DNA from: an uncultured Holdemania sp.
GTDB lineage: Bacteria; Bacillota_I; Bacilli_A; Erysipelotrichales; Erysipelotrichaceae
Assembly (NCBI GenBank): GCA_904395815.1
Contig: CAJFOC010000024.1
Coordinates: forward strand, 1 to 64,000
Direction of reading: 5' to 3'
Length of the DNA stretch: 64,000 nt
The notes beneath the pieces are model-generated. The model was not told the DNA's origin. It did not search any database and was given only the letters and a program-made list of their open reading frames with translations. Numbering within the stretch: the first letter of the stretch is position 1; each line of letters opens with the position of its first letter. This document shows positions 37,216 to 46,032 of this stretch, in pieces. A program made the position numbers and the translations under genes.

Positions 37216-37821
37216 ATGATGTATCATCAGTACCGGCCGGGATATGTGGAAGTCATTTCCGGCTGTATGTTTGCGGGGAAGACGGAGGAACTGATCCGCC
37301 GGATCAAGGTTCTGGAATTTGCGAAAAAGAAAGTCATGGTCTTCAAACCGGCTATCGACAATCGTTACAGCGAGACACGGGTCGTTTCTCATGCCGGCAG
37401 CTCAGTGGAAAGCATCGTTGTCGGCAGCGCCTGTGAGATCGTGGAGCATGTGGAGGCGCAGACCGATGTGATCGCGATCGACGAGGTGCAGTTTTTCGAT
37501 GAGGATATCATTGAGATCTGCGATTACTATGCCAAGCGGGGCAAGCGGGTGATGGCGGCCGGTCTGGACATGGACTTTCGAGGCGAACCGTTTGGCGTCA
37601 TGCCGGTTTTGATTACCAAGGCGGAATTTGTCACCAAGCTGACCGCGGTATGTACAGTGTGCGGGGCTCCGGCGACCCGGACGCAGCGGCTGGTCAACGG
37701 GGAGCCGGCCAGCTATGATGATCCGGTCATTCTGGTGGGGGCGGCGGAAAGCTATGAAGCGCGCTGCCGTCATTGTCACCAGGTCAGAAACCGGCCGTCC
37801 CATCTGGGGTTGCCGCTATGA
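37216..37821 (+). CDS. tdk: Thymidine kinase
   Basis: Type II thymidine kinase of the salvage pathway, 201 residues. P-loop [24 protein letters not shown] includes the catalytic acidic residues; the lasso domain binds zinc with CTVCG and CRHC. AGGAGAGGAAAAGGC precedes ATG 37216 (ATG 37219 is possible). The stop overlaps the MATE gene start by ATGA. Confidence 0.95.
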   Translation: MMYHQYRPGYVEVISGCMFAGKTEELIRRIKVLEFAKKKVMVFKPAIDNRYSETRVVSHAGSSVESIVVGSACEIVEHVEAQTDVIAIDEVQFFDEDIIEICDYYAKRGKRVMAAGLDMDFRGEPFGVMPVLITKAEFVTKLTAVCTVCGAPATRTQRLVNGEPASYDDPVILVGAAESYEARCRHCHQVRNRPSHLGLPL

Positions 37822-39197
37822 GCAGCCGCTTTCGAAAAAGGTGGCTGGGACCGCCGTCATTTTATAAAAAGGTACTGGTGATTTCCGTGCCGCTGGCGCT
37901 GCAGCAACTGCTCAACAGCGCGATGGGCATCACTGACAGCATCATGGTTTCCTGGATTGGGCAGGTCAGCGCGGTAGGAACGGCCGCTCAGCTGGAAAAT
38001 CTGATGATGACCGTCGGATTCGGCGTGGCCAGCGGCGCCGGGATTTTCATGTCGCAGTTCTTTGGCCGTCACGATCTGGCTGGCGAACGCAAGGCGTTTG
38101 GCCTGGGACTGATTCTGAGTCTGATCAACGCGCTGGTCTGGATGATGGCGGCGCGGCTGCTGGGCCGGCAGATTATGAGCTTTTACATTCAGGATCCGGC
38201 GGTGATTGAATCCGCGCTGCAGTATCTGAACATCGCGATGATTTCCTACCTGCCGGGTGCGCTGATCACGATGTTTTCCTTTGCCTATCGCTGCATTCAG
38301 AAAACGCATGTGCCGATGCTGATCGGGTTGTGCAGCATGGTGGTCAACGTCGTGCTGAATTATTGCCTGATTTTCGGCCATTTCGGTTTTCCACAGCTGG
38401 GAGTAAGGGGCGCGGCGCTGGGAACCTTGTGCGCTCAGTGTACCGGGTTGCTGATCCATGGAATCTATGCCTGGCGGACGCATCAGCCGTTTGTCGGCAC
38501 ACCGGGGCAGATGTTTGCCATCCGTGCTGATTTCGCGGTGCCGGTATTGCGGAGAGCCTGGCCGCTGATTGTCAACGAGCTGCTGTTTGGCTTTGGCAAC
38601 ACGCTGTATATCCGGGCTTTTGGACGGCTGGGAACGGAAGCGATGGATGCGTATTATGTCGGCAATCAGATTTCCAATATGTTTTTCTTTATCGTTCAGG
38701 GGCTCAACAGCGCCAACGGCGCGATTCTCGGCGCTTCGCTGGGCAAGGGCGATCTGACGCTGGCCAGACAGCAGGGAAACTGGTTTGTGGCGCTGGCGGT
38801 CGTGCTGTCCGCGCTGTCTTCGGTGCTGATTCTGACTTTCGCTCAGCCGATGGTCAGTCTGTTCGGCTTGCAGAATCCGCGGGTATTTCAGGATGCGGTC
38901 TTGATCGTACGGATTTTCTCGCTGCGCATTTCCCTGCGGATGTTCAATGTACTTGTGTTTTCCGCGCTCAGAGCTGGCGGGGATTCCAAATATCTGGCAT
39001 TTCTGGATGCCGGAATCATGTGGCTTGTCGGCCTGCCGCTGGCCTTTGTGCTGGTGGAAGGTTTCCATCTGACCAGTATCGCGCTGGTCTTCCTGATCAT
39101 CCAGGTCGAACAGCTCGTCCGGATGGTGATCGGGCTGAAACGGTATTTCAAAGGAGTCTGGCTGGTCGATCTGACCCGCGAGGTCAAAACGGTTTAA
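37818..39197 (+). CDS. MATE-family efflux transporter
   Basis: A 459-residue multidrug and toxin extrusion family protein with twelve membrane segments in two halves. It overlaps the tdk stop as ATGA; the track start at 37773 is inside tdk. Typical segments are [26 protein letters not shown] and, in the second half, [22 protein letters not shown]. The cargo is unknown. It is inserted between tdk and prfA, genes that are close together in Bacillus. Confidence 0.9.
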   Translation: MSSRFRKRWLGPPSFYKKVLVISVPLALQQLLNSAMGITDSIMVSWIGQVSAVGTAAQLENLMMTVGFGVASGAGIFMSQFFGRHDLAGERKAFGLGLILSLINALVWMMAARLLGRQIMSFYIQDPAVIESALQYLNIAMISYLPGALITMFSFAYRCIQKTHVPMLIGLCSMVVNVVLNYCLIFGHFGFPQLGVRGAALGTLCAQCTGLLIHGIYAWRTHQPFVGTPGQMFAIRADFAVPVLRRAWPLIVNELLFGFGNTLYIRAFGRLGTEAMDAYYVGNQISNMFFFIVQGLNSANGAILGASLGKGDLTLARQQGNWFVALAVVLSALSSVLILTFAQPMVSLFGLQNPRVFQDAVLIVRIFSLRISLRMFNVLVFSALRAGGDSKYLAFLDAGIMWLVGLPLAFVLVEGFHLTSIALVFLIIQVEQLVRMVIGLKRYFKGVWLVDLTREVKTV

Positions 39198-39211
39198 AGG
39201 AGGAATAGGAT

Positions 39212-40294
39212 ATGGACGCAATAACACAGAGACTGGAATCGATTGCGAAGCGTTACCAGGAAATCAACGAAGAAATGCTCAGACCGGAAATTGTTTCCGA
39301 TCCGAGACAGCTGGCGAAGCTGGGGAAGGAACAGGCTTCGCTGCGGCAGTCGGTCGAGGCGTATGAGGAGCTGAAAAATCTGAATTCTCACATCGATCAG
39401 GCGCTGCAGATGGAAAAGGAAAGCGATCCGGAACTGAAGGAAATGGCGCAGATGGAGCTGGAAGAGCTGCAGCCGCGCCGTCAGGAACTGCTGAAAAAGA
39501 TTGAAGTGCTGCTGATACCGAAGGATCCGGATGATGATCACGACTGCATTGTGGAAATCCGCGGTGCTGCTGGGGGCGATGAAGGCAATATCTTTGCCGG
39601 AGATCTGTATCGGATGTATACCCGTTATGCGGAAGCGCAGGGCTGGAAGGTTCAGGTTCTGGAAATGAGCGAATCGGAAGCGGGCGGATTCTCGCAGATT
39701 TCCTTTCTGATCAAAGGCAATGAAGTGTATCGTCATCTGAAATTTGAATCCGGAGCGCACCGTGTTCAGCGGGTGCCCAAGACGGAAACCCAGGGACGGA
39801 TTCATACGTCCACGGCGACCGTGCTGGTGTTGCCGGATGCGGAGGAAGCGGACATTGAAATCGATCCGGCGGATCTAACCATTGAGACGCATCGGGCCTC
39901 CGGCGCTGGCGGGCAGCATATCAACAAAACGGATTCGGCGGTACGTATTGTCCATGTGCCGACCGGGATCACGGTCAACTGTCAGGATGGCCGTTCTCAG
40001 CACGAAAACCGGGAAACGGCGATGCGTCTGATCCGCGCCCGGGTGTATGAGGAAATCAGCCGCCAGCGGGAAGAAGCAGAAGGGGCGCAGCGGCGGGCCA
40101 AAATCGGAACGGGTGACCGTTCGGAAAAGATCCGTACTTACAATTATCCGCAAAACCGGGTGACCGATCATCGCATCGGCTACACCGTCAATCAGCTGGA
40201 CAGGATTATGGAAGGACGGCTGGATGATCTGATTGCCGCTCTTTTGGCGGAGGAGCAGCGTCAGAAACTGGCCGGGGAGAAACAGGATGCCTAG
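39212..40294 (+). CDS. prfA: Peptide chain release factor 1
   Basis: Reads UAA and UAG stop codons and releases the peptide, 360 residues. The GGQ motif is in HRASGAGGQHINKTDSAVRI and the codon-recognition region in RVPKTETQGRIHTSTATV. The start follows AAAGGAGGAA. Its end overlaps prmC by 8 bases; PrmC methylates the glutamine of GGQ, so the pair is functional. Confidence 0.97.
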   Translation: MDAITQRLESIAKRYQEINEEMLRPEIVSDPRQLAKLGKEQASLRQSVEAYEELKNLNSHIDQALQMEKESDPELKEMAQMELEELQPRRQELLKKIEVLLIPKDPDDDHDCIVEIRGAAGGDEGNIFAGDLYRMYTRYAEAQGWKVQVLEMSESEAGGFSQISFLIKGNEVYRHLKFESGAHRVQRVPKTETQGRIHTSTATVLVLPDAEEADIEIDPADLTIETHRASGAGGQHINKTDSAVRIVHVPTGITVNCQDGRSQHENRETAMRLIRARVYEEISRQREEAEGAQRRAKIGTGDRSEKIRTYNYPQNRVTDHRIGYTVNQLDRIMEGRLDDLIAALLAEEQRQKLAGEKQDA

Positions 40295-41153
40295 TTACCG
40301 TCAGCTGGTACATCAGTGGGATGCGCAGCTGCAGCAGCATCAGATTCCGCTGGAAACCGCCCGTGTGTTTCTGCTGGAGCTGACCCGGCAGCAGGATGTG
40401 GATCTGTATCTGAATTATGAACAGCCGGCCTCGGAATCGATCATTCAGGCGTTTGAAGCCGGGATGGCGCGGATTGTGAAGCAGGAACCGCTGGCCTATG
40501 TGCTGGGGTATTCCTGGTTTTACGGTTATCCGATTCAGGTGAATGAAGATGTGCTGATTCCCCGCCCGGAAACCGAAGAGCTGGTCGCTCAGATTCTGGC
40601 CCGTACGGACGAGCTGTTTACGGATTCTTCGTTTATTGAAGCAGCGGATATCGGCACCGGCAGCGGAGCGATTGCGCTGGCCTTGGCGAAAGAGGAGCCC
40701 AAAATGCGGATGGTGGCCACTGATATCAGTGAAAAGGCGATTGCGGTGGCGCAGACCAATGCCCGTGCTTTGGCGGTGCCGGTTCGGTTTCTGGTTGGCG
40801 ATATGGCTCAGCCATTGATCGAGCAGCGGCTGAAGCTGGATCTGGTGGTCTGCAACCCGCCTTACATTCCCGATCAGGAAGTGCTGGAAGCTTCCGTGGC
40901 GGAGTATGAGCCGCACGTGGCGCTGTTTGGCGGAGAGGATGGCCTGAAGTTTTACCGTCAGGTGTTTGCCGCCGCGCCGTTGATTCTGAAAGACAAGGCG
41001 CTGATGGCGTTTGAAATCGGATGGAATCAGAAAGAGGCGCTGTTACAGGAGGTGGCGGCCGCTTTTCCTGAGGCTCAGGCGGAAGTGGTGCGCGATATCA
41101 ACGGCAAGGATCGGATGCTGTTTGTGACCTTTTCTGGCGGACAGCAGGAATAA
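40287..41153 (+). CDS. prmC: Release factor glutamine methyltransferase
   Basis: SAM-dependent methyltransferase acting on the GGQ glutamine of release factors, 288 residues from ATG 40287 (the track start 40233 lies within prfA). SAM site ADIGTGSGAIALALA, catalytic NPPYIP, and an N-terminal helical domain with YVLGYSWFYG and IPRPETEEL. Overlaps prfA by 8 bases, so translation is coupled. Confidence 0.96.
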   Translation: MPSYRQLVHQWDAQLQQHQIPLETARVFLLELTRQQDVDLYLNYEQPASESIIQAFEAGMARIVKQEPLAYVLGYSWFYGYPIQVNEDVLIPRPETEELVAQILARTDELFTDSSFIEAADIGTGSGAIALALAKEEPKMRMVATDISEKAIAVAQTNARALAVPVRFLVGDMAQPLIEQRLKLDLVVCNPPYIPDQEVLEASVAEYEPHVALFGGEDGLKFYRQVFAAAPLILKDKALMAFEIGWNQKEALLQEVAAAFPEAQAEVVRDINGKDRMLFVTFSGGQQE

Positions 41154-41162
41154 AACAGGAAA

Positions 41163-41198
41163 ATCCGTCCATCCTGAAGACCACAGGAAAGGACGGAT
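41163..41198 (+). promoter_or_regulatory. Hairpin covering the RBS of the SpoIIR-like gene
   Basis: ATCCGTCC (41163-41170) pairs with GGACGGAT (41191-41198), and inside it TCCTG (41172-41176) pairs with CAGGA (41184-41188). The 3' arm contains or borders the AAAGGA ribosome-binding site, and the start codon is three bases after it. There is no T run, so it looks like translation control rather than termination. Confidence 0.55.
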
Positions 41199-41201
41199 AG
41201 G

Positions 41202-41579
41202 ATGCGTAAAGCAGGGGTATTGATCGTGCTGCTGATGTTTTGTTCGGTGTGTACGGTGATCGGAGAAACGCCTCAGGTTCACTGGCGGATTCAGGCGGAT
41301 TCCCGGACTAACGAGGAAGCGGCGCTGAAAGTGAAAATTGCGGATCTGTACGTTCAGCTGACCGAAGGCGTGGATGAAAAATCCCGGCCGGTACTGATCG
41401 CGCAGAGTCTTGACTGGTTTGAGTTTGATGAGGATATCCACGCCAGTTATGAAGCGGATACGCTGGTGATTGTACAGGGCGATGGCCAGGGCAGTCAATT
41501 CAGCGGTACCTTTGACACCTTCAGCTGCGGCCGGCCGGTTCAGCCGCGCTCCTGGTTTGCCGAACTGCTGGGCGGCTGA
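41202..41579 (+). CDS. Short secreted protein resembling stage II sporulation protein R
   Basis: A 125-residue protein with an N-terminal signal sequence (RKAGVLIVLLMFCSVC). Two stretches recall SpoIIR: VHWRIQADSRTNEEAALKVKIADLY, compared with its R.RI.ANSDS...QALK..IRD region, and SYEADTLVIVQGDGQGSQF, compared with its EYEA..I.LG.G.G region. The middle part and the C-terminus of normal (about 220 aa) SpoIIR are missing. In Bacillus spoIIR also lies just after prmC, which supports the call. It could be a relic or a repurposed form; identity is uncertain. Confidence 0.5.
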   Translation: MRKAGVLIVLLMFCSVCTVIGETPQVHWRIQADSRTNEEAALKVKIADLYVQLTEGVDEKSRPVLIAQSLDWFEFDEDIHASYEADTLVIVQGDGQGSQFSGTFDTFSCGRPVQPRSWFAELLGG

Positions 41580-41646
41580 ATCCAGGATGTATTGGGCTTA
41601 GCCTGTGCGCCAGAGGCCGAAGAGAAGGACTTGTATCGCGAAACAG

Positions 41647-41680
41647 CCGGGTTTTCCCTTTTTTGGGGAAGCCCGGTTTT
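41647..41680 (+). terminator. Terminator of the prfA-prmC-SpoIIR-like unit
   Basis: CCGGG...TTTCCC (41647-41658) pairs with GGGGAA...CCCGG (41665-41676) around six T, followed by TTTTG. Confidence 0.75.
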
Positions 41681-41690
41681 GTGTTATAAT
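41663..41690 (+). promoter_or_regulatory. Promoter of the MBL gene overlapping the terminator
   Basis: TATAAT at 41685-41690 with a poor -35 (TTGGGG, 16-base spacing) located inside the terminator stem. It starts the next gene 38 bases downstream. Confidence 0.5.
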
Positions 41691-41727
41691 GAAATCAGAG
41701 GATTTTCTGTGGAAAGGGTGGGATCCA

Positions 41728-42408
41728 ATGGAAATACGTCAGCTCAAAGATCATTTTTACAGCATCGAGGAAGGTCATGTGCGCTGTTTTCTGGCTGTGG
41801 GAGAGCGCGAGGCGCTGGTAATTGACGCCGGGATTGAAAAAGGACTGAAGGAAAAGGTCAGAACCGTGACGGATTTGCCGCTGCGGCTGATTCTGACCCA
41901 TGCCGATCCGGATCATACTACCGCGGCATCGGAGTTTGATACCGTTCTGGCACATCCCTCGGAAATGGCTTACCTGCGATCAAGACAGAAGGAAGTGCTG
42001 AGACCGCAGCCGGTCTGGGAAGGCGACCATTTCGATCTGGGACGGTTTGATTTTGAGGTCATTCTGATCCCGGGACACACGCCGGGAAGCATTGCGCTGC
42101 TGGAAAGAAAACACCGTTTTCTGCTGTCTGGAGACAGCGTACAAAACGGCGTCATCTATCTGTTTGGCGATGCCCGCAATGATGAAGCGTTCATCAGCAG
42201 CATGCACAAGCTGCGCCGGCGTCAGGAAGAGTTTGATCTGATTTACGGCTCGCATGGAACGGTGGAGGTGCCGTTGTGCCGTATTGATCAGTGCCGGGAG
42301 ATGGTGGAGCGGATTCAGTCCGGTCAGCTGAACGGCGTGATTGCGGATCGCTTTGACAACGGCGTTTGCGAGTTCCACTGGAAAGAAGCCGGCTGTTACC
42401 ACTTCTGA
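41728..42408 (+). CDS. MBL-fold metallohydrolase
   Basis: A 226-residue metallo-beta-lactamase-fold protein from ATG 41728; the upstream part of the track ORF overlaps a terminator. The first metal motif reads LTHADPDHTTAASEF (HxDxDH rather than HxHxDH), followed by LIPGHTPGSIAL, a DSVQNG aspartate region and GSHGTVEV. This is the glyoxalase II-like layout. The substrate is unknown; a terminator follows. Confidence 0.88.
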   Translation: MEIRQLKDHFYSIEEGHVRCFLAVGEREALVIDAGIEKGLKEKVRTVTDLPLRLILTHADPDHTTAASEFDTVLAHPSEMAYLRSRQKEVLRPQPVWEGDHFDLGRFDFEVILIPGHTPGSIALLERKHRFLLSGDSVQNGVIYLFGDARNDEAFISSMHKLRRRQEEFDLIYGSHGTVEVPLCRIDQCREMVERIQSGQLNGVIADRFDNGVCEFHWKEAGCYHF

Positions 42409-42522
42409 GGCGTTCGTCGTGACGGTCTGGAATTCAGAATTGCACTCTTTCAGACGAGGGGGAAGCTTTTTTGGACCAGCCGTAAACCAATCCGGCAATA
42501 ACACGAATCCGGTTGCGTTATG

Positions 42523-42550
42523 GATCATCCGATGCGGATGATCTTTTTAT
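42523..42550 (+). terminator. Terminator of the MBL gene
   Basis: GATCATCC (42523-42530) pairs with GGATGATC (42536-42543), then TTTTT. Confidence 0.85.
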
Positions 42551-42757
42551 ATAAAAAAAACCTAGATAGTCTAGGCGTAAGAGAAAGCTTAAAGCGGAGA
42601 GATCATGCAAAAATGAGCCTCCCTGCATATAATTCGTATGTGGTCTGCAAACTGCAACGAAAACAAGGAGGAAAAAGAATGTCTCAGAAAAACTGAAGAC
42701 TTACATAGTTTATCACATACGAAATGGAATTGTAAGTATCACATAGTATTGTCAAAC
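42551..42757 (+). mobile_element. IS200/IS605-type element, left end only
   Basis: An A run followed by the hairpin CCTAGATAGTCTAGG (42561-42575), typical of the left-end structure recognised by IS200-type TnpA, then an untranslated stretch with AGGAGGAAAAAG and the first codons of tnpA. The element is cut off near 42757, where IS3-type sequence begins. Confidence 0.75.
42679..42757 (+). pseudogene. tnpA: IS200-family transposase TnpA, frameshifted 5' fragment
   Basis: ATG TCT CAG begins the gene, but one extra A in the following A run shifts the frame to a stop. In the corrected frame the sequence reads TEDLHSLSHTKWNCKYHIV, the very conserved N-terminus of IS200 TnpA. Nothing after about residue 25 remains, so the catalytic HUH motif and tyrosine are gone. 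Confidence 0.8.
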
Positions 42758-43150
42758 ATCGTATGCTCGATATGACATTTGCGAATATACCCGATACAAA
42801 AGGAATCCTGATTCACAGTGATATGGGATGGCAGTATCAACATAAGAATTATAGAGATAAACTAAAAGAACAGGGTATGATTCAATCCATGTCAAGGAAA
42901 GGCAATTGTTTTGATAACTGTATTATGGAATCTTTTTTTGGACGAATGAAGACGGAAGTGTACTATGGACATGAAAAAGAGTATCTATCGTTTGAAGAGT
43001 TCAAGAAAGCTGTTGATGAATACATCGACTACTACAACAACAGAAGAATTCAATCCAAAACAAAATGGATGCCTCCCGTAATCTACAGGGAAACATCCAT
43101 AAGTTCATAGAAATCTAAATCTTTTGTGTCCAGAATTCTGGGTACATATC
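42758..43150 (+). mobile_element. IS3-family remnant, right part with terminal repeat
   Basis: Contains the OrfB fragment and the right end TGTCCAGAATTCTGGGTACA near 43128-43147. The same end, together with the last codons of the transposase, recurs in decayed form at 53501-53604. Confidence 0.8.
42763..43110 (+). pseudogene. IS3-family transposase OrfB, C-terminal fragment
   Basis: The 115-residue frame contains the second half of the rve integrase core: ILIHSDMGWQYQHKNY with the second catalytic Asp, GNCFDNCIMESFFGRMKTE with the catalytic Glu, and the C-terminal YYNNRRIQSKTKWMPPVIY. The first third of OrfB with the first Asp and the whole of OrfA are absent. The ATG at 42763 is internal. 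The frame itself is intact, so decay is recent or slow. Confidence 0.88.
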
Positions 43151-43163
43151 ATCAGGCGGAGTT

Positions 43164-43934
43164 TCAGGCGTCAGTATGCGGACTGAGCAGCTGATGATAG
43201 GTGGACTGACGGATTCCGGCGTTGACAAACAGCGCGACGGCCGGAGCGGTGAACAGAAACAGCGGCGCCGCGTGCGCATCGTGGGGAGAAAACAGCGCTT
43301 CCAGCAACAACAGACAAGCCAGTCCGATCAGGATCAGAAAGACGCCGCCGGCGATCATCAAGGGAAAATCCCGCTGGGCAAAGCGCTGATATTCATCCTG
43401 AAGATCGCACAGCACCTCGCCATCCAGATGCAGCTGGCGGTGTTCTTTTTTCGTGCTTTGCGAGTAGCGCAGGGAAGCGTGAACCACAATCAGAACGCCT
43501 ACGCCTACCGGAATGATCATCAGCGCCGCGCCCAGATCATCGCCCCACAATAGCGGAAAGAGGACCGAGACGATCAACAGCGCGATCCCGGCGCTCAGAC
43601 CGCGGGCAAAGTCGTCACTCTGATGAAGCCGCTGTTCCACCTCCTGACGGCAAGGCTGCAGCACAAAGCGCTGAATCAGAGAATCTTCTCCGTTTTCCGC
43701 CGGCAGATCTTCCATCGACTGGGGCCGGGCGGCAGTTTGCGGTCCTTTCATCAGTTCATCGAGGGAAAGCTGAAGAATTTCGCTCAGCAGGCAGAGTTTT
43801 TCCACTTCCGGGTATCCCTGACCGCTTTCCCATTTGGACACGGCCTGGCGGGAAACGTTCAGTTCCAGAGCCAGCTGTTCCTGAGAAAGACCCAGTTCTT
43901 TACGGCGGGCCTGTAAAGTCTGTCCGAATTTCAT
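43164..43934 (-). CDS. XRE-family regulator with C-terminal membrane domain
   Basis: A 256-residue protein: an N-terminal Cro/CI-type helix-turn-helix (residues 5-60, SQEQLALELNVSRQAVSKWESGQGYPE), a polar linker, then four membrane segments in two pairs (about residues 110-155 and 190-245). Such HTH-membrane proteins often sense membrane or envelope conditions. It lies right after the IS3 remnant and diverges from the SIS-domain gene, but the 190 bases between are A/T-rich and could hold its operator. Confidence 0.88.
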   Translation of the reverse strand: MKFGQTLQARRKELGLSQEQLALELNVSRQAVSKWESGQGYPEVEKLCLLSEILQLSLDELMKGPQTAARPQSMEDLPAENGEDSLIQRFVLQPCRQEVEQRLHQSDDFARGLSAGIALLIVSVLFPLLWGDDLGAALMIIPVGVGVLIVVHASLRYSQSTKKEHRQLHLDGEVLCDLQDEYQRFAQRDFPLMIAGGVFLILIGLACLLLLEALFSPHDAHAAPLFLFTAPAVALFVNAGIRQSTYHQLLSPHTDA

Positions 43935-44066
43935 TGAAGATCACCATCCTGAGTCTCATTGTATCCAATCGCGGACAAAAAAGCTACCAATTCACGTTTG
44001 CGTTTTGTCCGCAACCTGAGGTTGACAGAAGGAAAATGAAAGTTGGAATAATAATTCAATAAGTAC

Positions 44067-44095
44067 TGGACTTTTTTGAATAAAGCATTTACAAT
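44067..44095 (+). promoter_or_regulatory. Promoter of the SIS-domain gene
   Basis: TGGACT (44067-44072), 17 bases, TACAAT (44090-44095); the start codon is 27 bases downstream with AAAGGAGG. Confidence 0.65.
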
Positions 44096-44121
44096 AGAAC
44101 CAGATAAAGGAGGAAGCAAAG

Positions 44122-44826
44122 ATGGAAAATAAGGTATTCCCGACAGTCCGTGAGCTGGTAGATCAGGTAGAGGCCACTCAGCAGGAAAATATTGAAGCTG
44201 CCGCGCAGGCCATGGCCGAATGCGTGATGAACGGCGGTATCATTCAGGCCTGGGGCGGAGGACATTCGCTGGCAGGCGCGATGGAAATTGCGCATCGTGC
44301 CGGTGGATTCATTCCAACCAAGAGAATCAACGAACCTTCCGGCGGAGCTTATGAGACGGTAGAAGGCGCCGGTACGGTCTTCATGAAGAAAGTGGATATC
44401 CGTCCAGGCGACGTTGTTTTCCTCGTTTCCAATTCCGGCCGGAACCCGCTGTGCATCGACATTGCGCTGGCAGCGAAAAAGAAAGGCGCGAAGCTGATCG
44501 CGATCACGGCGCTGGAAGCGTCCAAGCATCTGACGCCGAAGCATTCCTGCGGCAAGAATCTGTATGAGGTTTGCGACATCGTGCTTGACAACTGCACGCC
44601 GGAAGGCGACTGCTGCATCGATCTGGAAGGCTTTGACGGCAAGGTCTGCGGCATGTCGATGTTCACGACGTCGGTTCTCGTTCAGGCGGCGACGTACCGC
44701 GCTGCGCAGATTCTGGTGGAAAAGGGCATTGTTCCGCCGATGTACAAGTCGCAGAACATTGATGGCGGCCCTGAGTTCAACGAAGCTCTGGAAGCCAAAT
44801 ATGTCGATCGACTGAATCGTATTTAA
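44122..44826 (+). CDS. SIS-domain phosphosugar-binding protein
   Basis: A 234-residue single sugar-isomerase (SIS) domain protein. AWGGGHSLAGAMEIAHRAGG and the serine-rich VVFLVSNSGRNPLCIDIALAAKKKGAKLIAIT are the phosphosugar-binding loops. This matches the UPF0309-like SIS group, thought to act on amino-sugar phosphates. An amino-sugar link is plausible, since nagA and nagB are 5 kb away, but they are not in the same operon. Confidence 0.85.
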   Translation: MENKVFPTVRELVDQVEATQQENIEAAAQAMAECVMNGGIIQAWGGGHSLAGAMEIAHRAGGFIPTKRINEPSGGAYETVEGAGTVFMKKVDIRPGDVVFLVSNSGRNPLCIDIALAAKKKGAKLIAITALEASKHLTPKHSCGKNLYEVCDIVLDNCTPEGDCCIDLEGFDGKVCGMSMFTTSVLVQAATYRAAQILVEKGIVPPMYKSQNIDGGPEFNEALEAKYVDRLNRI

Positions 44827-44844
44827 TCATTGTATTCTGTCAGA

Positions 44845-44890
44845 AACAATCCGGATTGTCACAACAGACAGTCCGGATTGTTTTGTTTTT
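44845..44890 (+). terminator. Terminator of the SIS-domain gene
   Basis: AACAATCCGGA (44845-44855) pairs with TCCGGATTGTT (44872-44882), then TTGTTTTTTT. Confidence 0.9.
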
Positions 44891-45054
44891 TTAATGGGCC
44901 GGAATCTGCTGATCTGTCTTTTGAAAAGGAGCGTTGTTATCATGATTTTGACTGATATCCTTTTTTTTCTGAGCAGAATTGGACAAAATTATGACCATAT
45001 GCTTAAATGGATTTAACAAAACAAAGTCTTGATAAAAAGGAGGAGGTAGACCCA

Positions 45055-45849
45055 ATGACAAAATGGCTGATTTCAGATCTTGATGGGACGTTGTACCCAC
45101 GCAAAGAGAGTTCTAATCCACGGCAGCTGGAAGAAAATCTGGAGGCGGTACGCCGTTGGGTGAAGCAGGGTCATCACTTTGTTGCGGCGACAGCGCGGGG
45201 ACTGCGTCATTATGCTTCGCTGGCAGAAAAGCTGGGTTTTGAGTTCAATTATATTGGCTGTAATGGCGCGGAGGTTCGTTTGGAAACCGGGGAAACGATC
45301 GTCAAACAGATGCCAAATCGTATTTTTATTGATCTGTGCAACCTGATCCTGAAAAGCGATTGGGACGCCAGTGTGGCAACCGGGATTGACGATCAATGGG
45401 TCTGGTCATCACTGGATCGTTATCCATGTAATCGCGAAACAGTGAAGCCCTTCTGGTCATCAGCGGTCGTGGCGGATCTTAAAAAAATCGATCCTCAGTC
45501 GAAAACGGAACGAATTCAGATCTTTGTTCCGGCTGGGCAGCGCGAGGCATTGAAAGATCTGCTGCTGAACCGAAAAATTCCGGCGGGAATCACTACCAGT
45601 GATGTGGATATGATCGATATCGGTCCGCTGAACTGTTCCAAAGGCATTTCCATTCAGGAAATCTGTCAGCGATTTGGTGTTCACCGTGATCAGCTGATCG
45701 TAGCGGGGGATTCGCAGAATGATATTCCAATGTTTGAAATGACCGAACACAGTTACTGCATTGATTTGGCGGATCCGCAGGTACTCTGTCACGCTTCTCA
45801 GGCCGTATCTTCACTGGCTGAGGTGATCCGGCTGGAAGAGATGCGGTAA
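45055..45849 (+). CDS. Cof-type HAD hydrolase
   Basis: A 264-residue HAD-superfamily phosphatase of the Cof/class IIB group. ATG 45055 follows AAGGAGGAGG; the track start is upstream of that site. Motif I SDLDGTLYP, motif II in FVAATARGL, lysine in NCSKGISIQ, and motif IV VAGDSQNDIPMF are all present, with the large cap domain between. Such enzymes act on sugar phosphates, nucleotides or flavin; the substrate is not evident. Composition is slightly more A/T-rich than that of neighbours. Confidence 0.9.
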   Translation: MTKWLISDLDGTLYPRKESSNPRQLEENLEAVRRWVKQGHHFVAATARGLRHYASLAEKLGFEFNYIGCNGAEVRLETGETIVKQMPNRIFIDLCNLILKSDWDASVATGIDDQWVWSSLDRYPCNRETVKPFWSSAVVADLKKIDPQSKTERIQIFVPAGQREALKDLLLNRKIPAGITTSDVDMIDIGPLNCSKGISIQEICQRFGVHRDQLIVAGDSQNDIPMFEMTEHSYCIDLADPQVLCHASQAVSSLAEVIRLEEMR

Positions 45850-45990
45850 TGGAAAGGCTGACGAAGGGAAAGGGCTGTGGCAGAGGTAAAGAACCGGTAA
45901 AAAATACATCAGAAGAATCCGGATTTCAGGAAGTCAGCTCTTGCAATTTGTCCATTTCCTGAAATAATGAAAGAAGAAAGAGGAAAAGAG

Positions 45991-46015
45991 GAACGCTGGA
46001 TGAAATCCGGCGTTC
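45991..46015 (+). promoter_or_regulatory. Hairpin upstream of the lipoprotein hydrolase
   Basis: GAACGCTGGA pairs with TCCGGCGTTC around TGAAA, ending 17 bases before ATG 46033. It could be a weak terminator (ATTTG follows) or a leader element. Confidence 0.4.
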
Positions 46016-46032
46016 ATTTGTGGAGGAAAGAG

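Noticed and set aside
37857-39227. 456-residue ORF antisense to the MATE gene
   Set aside because: Polar, Q/H/R-rich translation typical of the complement of a membrane protein gene.
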